Shown: in pieces, positions 34,861-47,689 of the stretch | Numbering within the stretch: position 1 is the stretch's first letter | How the letters are laid out: each line of letters opens with the position of its first letter | Assembly (NCBI GenBank): GCA_026008535.1 | Contig: BRKX01000014.1 | Span: forward strand, 46,940,506-47,004,505 | Direction: 5' to 3' | From: Perilla frutescens | Lineage: Eukaryota; Streptophyta; Magnoliopsida; Lamiales; Lamiaceae | DNA length: 64,000 nucleotides | Made by a program: the position numbers and the translations under genes | Notes under the pieces: model-generated | Told to the model about the DNA's origin: nothing | Database searches by the model: none | The model's input: the letters and a program-made list of their open reading frames with translations, nothing else

Positions 34861-37800
34861 ATGACGTCTTCATCCAACACCGTTGCTCCAAGGACCATTT
34901 CCCATGGCCAAGCCGAGAAGCCGGAAAAGTTCTCCGGGTTGGACTTCAAGAGGTGGCAGCAGAAGATGCTCTTCTACCTAACCACGCTCGGAGTTTCTGG
35001 ATACCTCAAGGAGGAGGCTCCTGTGGTCGAAGAAAATGAGCCGGACGTCAACAAATGAACGGCGTACGATCAATGGATCAATGGCGATTTTCTTTGTAAA
35101 AATTATGTTCTTAATAGCTTAGTAGATAGTTTATATTCTGTATACGGAAATGTAACTAGTGCTAAGGAACTGTGGGAAGCTCTAGAAAAGAAGTACAAAA
35201 CTGAGGATGCCGAAACTAAGAAGTTCGTGGTGGCAAAGTTCCTCGACTATAAAATGGTGGACACCCGGTCAGTAATGGACCAAGTGCAAGAGCTTCAGCT
35301 CATTGTGCACGACGTTCATGCTGAAGGGATGGTCCTTCCCGACTCTTTCACCGTTGCTGTGGTGATTGAGAAGTTGCCACCGTGTTAGAAGGATTTCAAG
35401 AGCTATCTCAAACACAAACGAAAGGAGATGACTCTTGAAGATCTTGTGGTTAAGCTTCGAATTGAAGTCGATAACCAAAAGGCGGATCCGAGACCACGAG
35501 TCCCGATCGAGGCCAAGGCTAATTTGATGGAACGTGGTGGACCATCAAATAGCAACAAAAGAAAGCGCCCGGGTCAAGTTGACAAAGGGAAGAAGCCAAT
35601 GACAAAGTTCAACGGCAATTGCTTCAATTGTGACAAGCCGGGGCACATGTCCAAACATTGCACGGCTCCAAAGAAGAAACGTACCAACTATGGTGCGCAT
35701 TTGGCGGAACATAACAACAAAGGCAAAGGCAAGGCCCGTCAAGATGATTGGGATGACGATGATTTGGCTGCCGTTGTGTTCGAGGCCAATCACATGGACA
35801 ACCCGAGAGAGTGGTTCGTCGACACCGGGGCTACTTGTCACGTTTGCTCGGACAAGAGCTCGTTTGCTACCTACAAAGCTGTTGAAGGTAGAAAGCTGCA
35901 CATGGGGAACCAAGCCTCGTCTGAAGTGGTTGGTGTGGGCAACGTGGTTTTGAAGCTGACTTCAGGCCAAGAGCTGACTTTGAAGGATGTGCTGCATGTT
36001 CCGGACATCCGCAAGAATCTGGTTTCAGGCTCGCTGTTAGTCAATCATGGTTTTAGACTAGTGTTTGAGTCTGAAAAGTTTATTTTAAGCAAGTACGGAA
36101 GGTTCCTTGGTCGGGGCTATCTCGCCAATGGACTTTTCAAAATGAATGTAATGGCGATGCGCCGTGTGGTAAAAGAAAATACTAATAAAATTGCTTCTTC
36201 TGTTTACTTGCTTGTTGAGTGCTCGGATTTATGGCATTGTAGATTAGGACACGTTAATCTAAATGCTATAAAACGTTTAGTAAATTTAGATTTGCTAAAA
36301 GTGAACCAATTTAATACACAAAACAAATGTGAAGTTTGTGTTGAAGCTAAATTGGCTAAGTTACCATTTCAATCGGTTGAACGGAGCACTAAACCTCTAG
36401 AGTTAATTCACATAGATGTGTGTGATTTAAAGTTTGTGCAAACTAGAGGCGGTAAAAAGTACTTTATTACTTTTATTGACGATTGCACAAAATATTATTA
36501 TCTTTATCTTTTAAGAAGTAAAGATGAGGCAATTGAAGCTTTTAAGAACTTCAAAAATGAAGCTGAAAATCAACTAAGCAGTCGAATTAAAGCAATTCGA
36601 AGTGATAGAGGTGGAGAGTATGTTGCCCCGTTTGAAGAGTTATGCGCAGAGGCGGGTATAATTCATCAAACTACGGCACCGTATTCACCACAGTCTAATG
36701 GTGTTGCTGAACGCAAAAACAGAACTCTTAAAGAGATGATGAATGCTCTGTTGATAAGTTCAGGATTACCACAGAACTTGTGGGGGGAAGCTGTGTTGAC
36801 AACCAACTATATCCTGAACAAAATTCCACTTAAGGGTAAGGATGTGACGCCTTACGAGTTGTGGAAAGGACGCACGCCGTCTTATAAATACCTCAAAGTG
36901 TGGGGGTGTTTGGCTAAGGTTGAAGTGCCACTTTCTAAACAAGTTAGAATCGGCCCTAAAACGGTTGATTGTATCTTTGTTGGGTATGCACTTAACAGTA
37001 GTGCATATCGTTTTCTTATTCATAAATCGGAGATTCCCGAGTTGACTGAAGGAACGATGATGGAGTCGAGGAATGCTATATTCTTCGAGAATGTCTATCC
37101 TTGTAAGAATAAAGATAGGATAGAAGGTAGTTCTGAGAAACGAACCTCTGAAGCTACTACTAGTTCTGATCCTGTGGATGAAGAACCGAGACGTAGCAAG
37201 CGAGCTAGGACGGCTAAGACCTTTGGTCCGGATTTCATCACCTATATGCTAGATGATGAGCCAAAGTCTTTGAAAGAAGCTCTATCTAGTCCAGATGCTG
37301 CGTTCTGGAAAGAAGCTATCAACAGTGAAATTGATTCCATCATGCAAAATCACACTTGGGAGTTGACAGATCTCCCAAGTGGGTGTAAGCCGTTAGGATG
37401 CAAATGGATCCTAAAACGAAAATATAAGGCAGATGGTTCTGTTGACAAGTATAAAGCTCGTTTGGTTGCCAAAGGCTTTAGGCAAAAAGAAGGGTATGAT
37501 TTCTTCGATACCTACTCACCAGCAACAAGGATTACATCTATTCGGGTGCTTTTAGCGATTGCTGCTTTGCACAATCTTGAAATTTATCAGATGGATATAA
37601 AAACTGCGTTTCTGAATGGTGAGTTGGAGGATGAAATATACATGGAACAACCTGAAGGGTTTGTTGCACCAGGGCAAGAACGAAAGGTGTGTAAGCTTGT
37701 TAGATCATTGTACGGTCTGAAACAAGCACCTATTCAGTGGCACCTGAAGTTTGATAACGTAATGTTATCAAATGGTTTCAAAATCAATGAGTGTGATAAA

Positions 37801-38799
37801 TGTGTGTATATAAAGAACAGTTCTAATGGCTATGTCATAGTCTGTCTTTATGTAGACGACATGTTAATCATGGGCAGTGGACACCAAGTGATTGTTGAAA
37901 CGAAACAAATGTTGAAACGAAATTTTGACATGAAAGATATGGGCTTAGCCGATGTGATTCTAGGGATCAAGATAATATGGACAAGTGGTGTAATTGTCTT
38001 AACACAATCTCATTACATAGAGAAAGTGCTTAAGAAATTTAACGCTTTTGATAGTCCGCCGGTTAAGACCCCGTTGGAACTCAATGTACACTTGAGCAAA
38101 AACTGAGGAGAATCGGTAGCTCAAGAAGAGTATGCAAGGGTCATTGGGAGTTTGATGTACATCACTAACTGCACTAGACCTGATCTTGCATGTTCTGTGA
38201 ACAAGTTGAGTCGGTACACGAGCAATCCAAGCAAAGAACATTGGAAAGCTCTAGTACGAGTTCTAAGATACTTGAAGTATACTTTGAACTTCGGGCTGCA
38301 GTATACAAGGTTTCCTCCTGTACTTGAAGGGTACAGTGATGCGAATTGGATATCAGACACAAAAGACTCATTTTCGACTAGTGGATTTGTTTTCACTATC
38401 GGAGGTGGAGCAGTGTCGTGGAAATCCACGAAACAGACTTGTATAGCCCGTTCTACCATGGAATCTAAGTTTATCACTTTGGATAAAGCGTGTGAAGAAG
38501 CAGAATGGCTTCGCAACTTTCTAGAAGACATTCCATGCTGGAAAAAACCAGTGTCGTCAGTGATGATTCACTGTGATAGTCAAGCGGCTATCGGAAGGGC
38601 ACATAATGCTATGTACAATGGTAAGTCTCGACACATACGTCGGAGGCATAATACTGTGAGACATATGATCTCAAGTGGGATTATCTCAGTTGACTATGTG
38701 AAGTCAATAAATAATCTAGCGGATCCGCTAACCAAAGGGTTAAACCGAGATCAAATGGCTAAGTTGCTAGAGGGAATGGGTTTGAAATCCACACTCTGA
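34861..38799 (+). pseudogene. Copia gag-pol polyprotein, three premature stops
   Basis: One frame of 1312 codons starts at ATG 34861. Gag (codons 1-about 310) has the zinc knuckle [14 protein letters not shown] near codon 254. The protease active site is [11 protein letters not shown] near codon 320. The GAG-pre-integrase WHCRLGHVN lies near 460, and the integrase core (HIDVCDLKF, then RSDRGGEYV and [17 protein letters not shown]) spans about 515-640. RT includes [37 protein letters not shown] and YVDDML (codon about 996). RNase H has [13 protein letters not shown] near 1238. In-frame stops are TGA 35056-35058, TAG 35386-35388 and TGA 38104-38106; context suggests Arg, Trp and Arg originally, each one transition away. 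Otherwise the frame is uninterrupted. Confidence 0.95.
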
Positions 38800-39354
38800 G
38801 AGTGCTTGTAGTGGTAACCCAGCCATGATGACTGGAGATCCCAAGAACTTGGTTCAATGGGAAAACTAAGCTACAAACATTCGGTTTGGTAGCACTTGGA
38901 AAATTATAAATGTACATTTCCCTGTTAGCAAACCAAGTGCACACCTGTCAATGTGGTGAGGATAAGTTCTATGACTTTTAATGATTTCTAAACCTAATAA
39001 GGTTGAGTATGGCAGGATACTCAGAAGAGGAGATCACCTATATAAGTGAGAAGTGGGGCCGCTTCTAAAGAGATACTTATGAACTCAAAGAGGTTGTCCA
39101 TGGCCTGAAAAGGACACAAACGTGAGAACAGATAATGTTTGATATACAGCTGTTTTCAATACTATTGTCTCGGTATACACTAAGGATGTATAGTTCAAGG
39201 CATCATGTCCACTAAACAACCGGTATACTCGATAGTGTTGGAATATGGAAGGTTCAAAGTCACAAGCTACCTATCCTGGTGCAGTTGTGTTTCTAAGAGA
39301 ACTGGACTGCTTGTCTGCATACATGCATGCACTATTTCCACTCATGTGGGGGAT

Positions 39355-40773
39355 TGTTGGAAAATAGGATTTAATAAAGTGAGTGTGACTCATTTTATCC
39401 GATTTTTCGTGACCGGGATATTTAATTTTGGAGGAATTAAATACCGTACGATTGCTCTATGTCGTGAGTAGATAATCGTAGTATTTTTATTTGCTCAAAT
39501 CCGATTTTCGGTGAGTGAGAAATAAATGGTTAAAGTTGGTCACACGATTGGGCATTTATGGTATGTGGGATAATGTGTTTAAGACACATTAAATAATCCC
39601 ACATTGATTTCTTAATCAAATTAAGAAGTGTATTTAAGTGTATTAACACTTAAGTGGAGTAATCAAGTGCACAAGGATGTGGGCCATGAGCCCACACGCG
39701 CAAACATGCGCGCGCCCGCCCGTGCCCGTGCCCGAGCCCGTGCCCGTGACCGTGCCCGAGCCCGTGCCCGTGCCCGGTGCCCGAGCCCGTGCCCGTGCCC
39801 GGTGCCCGTGCCTGGTGCCCGTGCCCGTGCCCTTGCCCTTGCTCGGCTCGTCTCGTCTCGTCTCGTCCTCATCCTCATCCTCGTCCTCGGACTTGGATCT
39901 TGGCAATTGGACTTTGGGCGTACGTGGGCTTCCGGGGCTTAGCCGTATCAGTTTTACGGTACAGAAACAGTCGGGTGGTGGAGCGGGTCGGCGGATCGAC
40001 TATCCGGGTCTATAACGGTTGTGGGCCGGGTCGTGGGTGCACATGGTGCATGTCCAGCTTGAAGGGTGTAACTCCGATGAGTTAAGAGCCTTCAAGTGAG
40101 TAACTGCCACTGGAGCTGGTGGAGCCTTCAGGTAACTGCCATCTGGAGCTGGTGGAGTTAGTGGGCTGGACAGTAACCGAAAGTAACTCCTGTCGGAAGT
40201 CAAAGTCTGCAGCTGCCCTGGACACGTGTTGGGATCCGAGCCGACAAGGGACACCTGTCGGGATCTGCAGAAGGTAACTCCTGGAGGGCTTAATGGCAGA
40301 GCTATAACTCCAGGGGGGTTACAACACCAGGTTTGAATGCCCTCAAACCCTAGTTGTCCCCTGCAGTGGAGATGTGCCTATAAATAGGACATCCTGCATG
40401 GATCCAAATGCCATATTCTGCATAATCGATCACACTTCATATTGTTGCATACGAATCCTTTCGAGTCAAAGCTCCCAGTTCTCGACGTTGTCTAGTTCGC
40501 CGGAACCTTGCCGGACTTGTGGTGCTACTACCGGAAGAACGAAGCCGTTTCATCTTTGAAAGACAACCGCCAAACCGTGAGCACTAGCCGGGGCGTATTT
40601 GTCTTGCGGAGAGAGGTCCCCTCGACTCGGCTTGCCTGAACCGGAATCTGCACATCGGTTCCTAATCTTCTTGCTTTGTTTAAATTCAGTTAAATATTGT
40701 AATTGTTATTTCTCTATACTTCTACTTTTCTGTACTTCCATTGTAATTCCAGTGAGGTTAAAACGAGACAACA
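39355..40773 (+). repeat. 3' LTR of the copia element (1419 bp)
   Basis: It pairs with 33596-34810. The CpG-rich hexamer array (CGTGCC/CGAGCC units, about 39716-39840) is expanded about threefold relative to the 5' LTR. The TATA box is at 40378-40386. Large open frames across the array on both strands are repeat artefacts. Confidence 0.95.
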
Positions 40774-40935
40774 GGTGATATGTCGCACATTCTCTTATCT
40801 TCCCTCTCTGTATTTTCAGTGTTACATGGAGTGAATTAAAACAAAATTTGACGTGTTGAATTCCAATTTTTTATGTGTTTAAACTCCATATATATAACTT
40901 GTGCGTGAAATAAGTTATGATTTATTTATTTTGGT

Positions 40936-41030
40936 CTTGATGTTCTTAATTACACGTGCATTGGACCTGCAAGCTTACCTTAGAGCGCATGTCGTGTAGG
41001 TCTAGTGTACACGTAATTAAGAACACCAAG
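40936..41030. repeat. Short hairpin (33 bp arms, about 30 bp loop)
   Basis: The left arm 40936-40968 contains TGTTCTTAATTACACGTGCA and the right arm 40998-41030 contains ACACGTAATTAAGAACACCA. They pair with about five mismatches. No larger terminal repeat or target duplication was identified around it. Confidence 0.65.
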
Positions 41031-43244
41031 TTTTATTTTTACCCAACAAGCTAGGCGGGCTCGGTACCAGCGGGCACATACGTGTTGGGGCCAATGCATT
41101 TGGTATAACATGCGGATGATATCATCATCTGCTGCATTTTGTGCAACACTTGGTGCTACACAATTAAATTTATTAACTTTTCTTTGATTTTTTCATTCAA
41201 TTTCAATTTATTGTACTTTAGTTTAATTTACACTTATTAATTAGGGCTCATCCTATCCAATTAGGGTATATAATTAATTTTTTTTAGAAAATAATCAATT
41301 ATATATGGTATTTGCATTTATTCTTAAAAGAAACACATACGAACATTCAAAACTAGGCTCGGGGGTGAGTAGAGTCCCCCTTCTCCACTTTATTCTACGC
41401 CAGAATTCTTTGTTTATTACAATGATTTAATCTTGTATTTGTAATTAATAATAGCTATCTTGAAATTAAAAATGAATATAAATATTTATAAGATATAATC
41501 AATCAATTTGAACTAACCACTACTAATTCAAAAAGAAAAATTATTAATTAATCATGCTAATTAAATAGGACCTGACTTTGTTAATGAACACCTTAAATAT
41601 GTCTTTAGTAATTAAGTAACAAAGCGTATAATAGAATAATATAATAGATGATCTTATCGAATCGAGTGAGATAACGTCATTTCATTTTCTGAGCTTACCA
41701 AACTGTCAATGGAATTGGACATATTCTAATTTATAATTCAAGAATGAAGCAAAAGTATAGTGATTATTGTTCTCTCTGTCTACAATGATTCGGTTATCTA
41801 ACTTATTTTGTAAATGTGAAGCCAATGAATAGTAAGCATTAACTAAAGCTATATATATATGATCATCATCACGCGCATCGGCATCCTCACACACACGCAC
41901 ACACGGTACTTTTCAGAATTAGAAATAATACTTTTTTGCGTTAAAATGATATATTTTTAAGTATTAGAAGTAATATTTCTTTTTTGTTTATTTAATATAA
42001 AACTTATATAGAATTGATACACACACGTCCCATATATTATTGAACTCACATGTTTGCTCAGTTAAACTGTGGGACTTCTCGTACGTACTTAATAAATGAT
42101 CGATATAGTAAACGATTAAAAGCTTATTTGAATAAAATAAACATTATGAAGTTCGCCAACACTCCTGTGCATCAGGATGTAAAGGCCGGCCCATCAGATT
42201 ACCCGACCCGCCCGCGTTCCGCTAAAAAAAAATGATAAAATGCAGTATCAATCTTTACACTAAAAAATATCATTTAAAGTGCCAAAAGTATCAATTGTAT
42301 CACTAAATAGTAACTGGTCCACTACTTATCTTTTATGAGTTTATTTAGTTTAAATTGTGATTTTTTTCATTCCAATTAATGTTTAGAGTTTATAGTAGGG
42401 GGGGGGGGTTAGATTTTTTAGGGTTCATAGTTTTTTAGGTTTTTTTAGGATTTTTAGGAATTTTTGTTGTGTTTTTTTAGGGTTTATATTTTTTTAGGGT
42501 TTAAGTTTTTTTAGGATTCATAGTTTTTTGTGTTTTTGTTGTGTTTTTTTAGGATTTATATATATTTTTTCAATTACCATTTATATTTATTTTAAAAATT
42601 AAATTAATTATCGAGCACAATTCACGAGCCTACGTGATAGCGTTGGGCGAGTGCATTGCGCGAGTCGCCGAATTAAAATAAACCATTCACTTTAATTTTA
42701 GGGTCCATTAAATCAATTTTAGGATATGCATTTATATTTATTTTAAAAAAATAAATTAATTCATTTCAATATTTAGGGTTCACTAATTCTATTTTAGGGT
42801 ATACAATTTGGGGGGGGGGCAAACAAAAAAAAAAATAGAAAAATCAAAAAAAAAAATCAGAAAAAAATTAAAAAAATCGAAAACATAATAAAAAAATTGA
42901 AAAAAATAAAATAAAAATTAATGTAGGCGCATGTACCCCACACGCCGCGCGTGAGGTACACGCACCTGAAAAATGGGGCTTTTTTTTTATGCTGGGCCGA
43001 TCCGAATTTTGGGCCGGATTGTCTGATGGGCTGGCCCATCAGACTTATTTACAAGAGAGTGCCTCATTTAGTAGATTTCTTGTGCTGTGAAGCCTGAAAA
43101 GAATTGTGAATACGATCACGAGACTTTAGTAAGGATAGTTTAGGCAGTTCTCACGTGATATTAATGTACATTGTTTAGAGTTTTTTCCTTTCATATAAAT
43201 AGCATCTCAATATAATTATAAATGTATTATCTCTAGTGTATTAC
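41031..43244. other. AT-rich spacer, unassigned repeats
   Basis: It contains a G9 tract and degenerate TTTTTTAGGG-like units (42400-42560), a TA-poor AT-rich block, and GGCCCATCAGA at 42188 and 43035. A 61-codon frame at 42050-42235 has weak resemblance to copia RT-RNase H linker sequence. Nothing here can be called as a gene. Confidence 0.5.
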
Positions 43245-43539
43245 TTTTTTTTTTATTAAAACACCCCTAAAAGGGGTGGGGCATTGGACACCATGCCCAA
43301 CCTATATATATATATATATATATATATAGTAAATCATCTCGTACAAAGTCATATGTGGAATATGTCCCAAAATTGAACACACTCCTAACCAAGTACTAGA
43401 ACAAGTCACGAAAAGACCAAGCAGTGAGGATGCAACCACAAGCCGACTGCTACCCTCAAAATAAAAATAAGGAAAACTGAAACATGGAGTACATCCACAA
43501 TTCGACTGCAACTCCAAACTATAACAAAAGAACCAAGCA

Positions 43540-46500
43540 CAATGGGACCATAATCATCTAACTATACCGAAATTGAAAGTTTGGATAACCCAACTGATCC
43601 ATCTGAACCATGGAGAGAAGATGACGTGGGGCAGAATCAGGATCATAAAAGGTAAGAGTAGGGGTCTGGGCCCCTTACCAGCAAGAAAATCAGATGCTCG
43701 ATTTCCCTCACGAGGAATGTGAGTGAACCAAACATGTTGTCCACGACACAACAAACGAATAGAAGTCAACGTATGCCGAGTCACAGCTGAACCAGGATGA
43801 CCCGACTGCAATACTGACGCCACTGAAGCAGCATCCATCTCAATCTAAATGTGATCTGAATACTGAACAAGTCTCAGCCTATGAAGAAGTGCATGGAACT
43901 CCGCATCAAAGCTCGAAGCTGCCTGAAGGGGCACACAGAATCCAGCTAGAAAAGCTCATGTAAAATCTTGAACTAAGCCTCCACTACCCGCCGCCATCTG
44001 AAGATCTGCCGAAAATGACCTGTCTGTGTTAAACTTGACCCGGATGCCTCAGGAGGCTGCTAGGACACCAGTCGAGACTGAAGAGATCTTGGAGCAGGGT
44101 CGGCGATCGGCATGAAAGGCACCTGAGGGTAGCAGCCTAACCAGTGCGAAGGAAGGAGCTTTCCAGCAGAAACCAAAAGGCGAAGGTGGTGTTGTACCTT
44201 CCATACAATGTGAGAGACAAGAAAAGAAACACCACGGTGTTTGCGGCTGTTTCTCTCTGTCCAAATAAACCAGAAAGCAAGACAGTGAATAAGGAAGCTG
44301 ATGTGCTTCGAAGAAGACCATGGGAACAACCCCCTCCAAAACCCAAAAGCCTGTGCGACAGTGTGTGCGTGTGGTACTAAAATATGAAACCAATTCGCAA
44401 CATAAGCCCACACAGATTTCGCAGACTCAGACCAAAGGAACACATGCTCAATGGACTCGACCTGCAGATCAACAGAAATACTGACAACGAGAGGCTAAAT
44501 GAATGTGATGGGATTGTAATCTGACATCGACCGGGATACAACCATGCATGAGATGCCAAAGAAAAACAAAGATAGTAGGAGTAAGACCATCATGCCAGAA
44601 AGACCCAAAGATAGCCCATTCAGGCTGTCGTTACCGAACCTGATCCCAAAGTAGAGGTAAAAAAGAACTCACCTGTAGAAGTCAAATTCCACCGCATGCT
44701 ATCCCTCTCCCCCACAATACAAGAGTCTGGATCAACGAAATAATCAGATCATCAGGTAGAGCATAAAGAGCAGATAAAGCATGCAGATGCTCAACAGACC
44801 AAGACTCAGCAGATAAGTACTAGTCAACATGACAATGATAAAAAACAGTAGCAGGACAATAAACAGATAAAGGCAGATCATCAAACCACACATCATCCCA
44901 GAAACTTACCTGGCTGGCCCCCAAAGACCCCTGATATGCTCCTGAGTCTGTGCACCAACTCTGACCAGCCTCTTCCACACCCGACTGTTATGCACACTCA
45001 AAGGCACCCTCTCCGGATAAAGCGGACCACAATACTTCTGCCACATATATCTAGCCCACAACGAATCCCGAGCCCTGAACCTCTACCAGAGCTTCCAGCT
45101 GAATGTCGTGGCTAGATCAGAAAACCACCTAATACCTAAACCACCCTCAGCAACCGGCAAGAAGATCATCTCCTAGCTGATCCAGTGCAATGTTCGCTGC
45201 TCTCCCACAGATCCCCAGAAGAACCGGGCAATCATCTGCTCAAGCTAATGCAAAACCCCCTGAGGGGGCTTCATAACCTAAAAGATGTGGAGTGGGTAGC
45301 CAAAGTGCTCTTGATGAGAGCCATCCTGCTACCAAAGGACAGATGCCGATGAGACGAACTATGGATCCGGGCACTCAGACGCTGCCGAAGGGGCAAGAAG
45401 ATGGAACACTTCAAAAAACCTCTGTAAATCGGGACACCCAGATAAGTGAAAGGGAATGATCCACGCTAATATCCAAAAATAGACTGAATCTACTGCTGCC
45501 AGGATGGAACAAAATTCTCCATGATGTAGAAGTTGCTCTTGTCCCAGTTCACAAGCTGACCCGAGACATCCGAATTATGCTCCAAACACTTCATCAACCT
45601 GGCTAAATAGATTGGCGCAGCCCTCATGAAGATTATGCTATCATCCGCATAGAAAAGGTGGGACACAGGAAAGCCCTGCTTGACCGTCTTGAAAACCAAA
45701 ACCGGGTCTCTACAAATCAATAGATCCAAAATCCTCGACAGATAATCCGCAGCAAGCACAAACAAAGAGGGAGAAAGAGGATCTACCTATCTCAAACCTT
45801 ATGAGGACGGAAAGAAACATGCCGGCTCCCCATTCACAAGAACCGAGAACCAGCAGTCCCTGATTCACTTGCAAATCATGTCAACCTACCGATAAGGAAA
45901 GCCCATGTACCTTAAAACACCCAGCAGAAACGGCCACTGCACCCTGTCATATGCCTTGGCCATGTCAAGCTTTAGAGCAACATTAGGAACCTCACGATTG
46001 ATGTGGAGGTCACCAATCATCTCCTGAGCAAGCAAGACATTATCACTGAGCAACCGAACCTTCACAAAACCACTCTGATTTGGAGCAAGCACAACAGGCA
46101 AGAAGGGAGCCAACCCGACAGTCAGAATCTTCGTGATAATCTTGTTGGTCACATTGCACAGAGATATAGGCCGATAATCAGTCCAAGCAACATGTCTCTC
46201 CTTTTTAGGCAGAAGGACAATGGTTGTGGCAGTGAAGCTGCGTGGCATGTGGGAACCCGAAAAGAAGTCCGCAACCACCCTACAACATCACCACCCACAA
46301 AGTCCCAACAATGTTGAAAAAACAACGAAGTAAAACCATCCGGTCCCGAGACACTTTCCCCACTCATCCTAAACACAGCAGCCCGAACCTCATCCATATC
46401 TGGCACAACACACAAGCCACCAGTATCCATCTCAGGCGGGATCCCCTGAAGATAGCTAAAATCCGGCTCCGCTAATTGAGGGAGAAGCCTCTGAAAGAAA

Positions 46501-47664
46501 CCTGCAGCAGAAGCCCGAATCTCCTCATCATCATCATCATCATCATCAATCACGCATCCTTCATCCTTAATCACATGAATTCGAGACTTACAGCGCTTCT
46601 GCTTCACCCACCCTTGAAAGAATCTGGAGTTCCTCTCTCCCTCAATCACCCATCTGACCACCGCCTTCTGCTTCCAAAAATCCTCCTCCATCTTCATCCT
46701 CAGCATATATTGAGCCACACAACGGTTGAGCTCAGTACGGCTTCAGGAGAAGGAGAAGAATCATAAGTAGCCTGAGCCGCTGCCATAGCCTCATCAGCCT
46801 ATCTCACATGATCAAAAACATCACCAAACACCTCCCAATTCCACTGCCGCAACCGCCTTTTCACCCGCTTCAACTTGCACTACAGGTTCATCATGCCGCT
46901 AAAACTAGAAGACCACTCCTCCAATACAGTATCACGAAAAGTGTGGTGCCGAAAAAAAGACTTGGGAACCTCAGTAAGAAACTGACATCTGACTAGAAGA
47001 GGAGTATGGTCAGACTGGTGTCTCGCCAAATGCGTCACTCAAGTCACAGCAAACATGGATGTCCAAAATTCTCCCAATAAAACTCTGTCAGGTCTCTCCC
47101 TCAAACTAGTAGACGACCGCTCCCATGTGAACCAAGCTCCATCAAAACCCGGATCCACCAGCTGAAAATCAGAGATAGTATCCCTGAAGTCCATCATCTC
47201 TCGATGACGATCAAAGACTCCGTTCTCTATCTCCTCACCCGTCAGGAAAATGTTGAAGTCACCTCCAACAAGCCACGACTGCCCCTTAATCAGTAAAGCC
47301 ATATCCCGGAGCTGTTCCCAAAGCTGAAACCGAGCTTCCCTAGTGTGCCGACCGTAAACCAAAGACACAAACATAGACCGACTCAAATAGGAGAATCCAC
47401 CCGTACATGAAGAAACTTCTCATAGTCGAACTCCACTGACACAGAAAAACCAGAAGCATAAAAAACCTAAATGTGATTAGAACAATTTTGAGCTACCAAA
47501 GCCAACCCAAACCACCGACCAAAGAAATCAGGATCAAAGACGATCTTAGGCTCGATCACAACCACCAGAAAGAACCGATGCAACCGAATCAAATTATGAA
47601 GATACCCACACTTAGCCCTGGAACCAAGACCACGGGCATTCCAGATCAAAAAATTCATTGACAT
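43540..47664 (-). pseudogene. LINE ORF2: endonuclease, reverse transcriptase, RNase H (decayed)
   Basis: It starts at ATG 47664 (MNFLIWNARGLGS). The apurinic-type endonuclease shows IEPKI, WLVGGDFNIFL (near 47250) and a DRVL region (near 47085). The reverse transcriptase shows SGPDGFTSLFFQHCW (46340), TDYRPISLCNVTNKIITKIL (46160), LDMAKAYDRVQW (45960) and the catalytic YADD at about 45643-45654. A zf-RVT-like region follows (near 44443-44060), then an RNase H C-terminus (HIPREGNRASDFLAGKG, near 43690). At least five frame changes and several stops (for example TAG at 47467-47469) break it. The family is plant L1. Confidence 0.9.
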
Positions 47665-47689
47665 TGGGAAACATCTGAATAATAACTAG

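Larger units (their letters stand above)
33596..40773 (+). mobile_element. Full-length Ty1/copia retrotransposon
   Basis: 7178 bp. LTRs at 33596-34810 and 39355-40773 start TGTTGG and end CAACA. They are flanked by an exact 5 bp duplication GGTGA (33591-33595 and 40774-40778). A single long frame has copia order: gag, protease, integrase, RT, RNase H. A purine-rich GTGGGGGAT precedes the 3' LTR. I see no initiator-Met-type primer site after the 5' LTR; the sequence there is ATCGCAAGATAAATAAC. The LTRs differ by about 15-20 substitutions by eye plus length changes, so the insertion is fairly young but already inactivated by nonsense codons. Confidence 0.95.

Noticed and set aside
39628..40085. 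Several 70-110 codon frames, Arg/Pro/Ala-rich, in the copia 3' LTR
   Set aside because: They exist on both strands because of the CGTGCC array; the same position in the 5' LTR is not conserved as coding.
42050..42235. Copia RT remnant
   Set aside because: Only a short, ambiguous resemblance (SKRLKAYLNKINIMKFANTPV); not enough to annotate.
42405..42560. Interstitial telomere repeat (TTTAGGG)n
   Set aside because: Units vary in length and sequence (TTTTTTAGG, TTTAGGATT); no run of exact heptamers.
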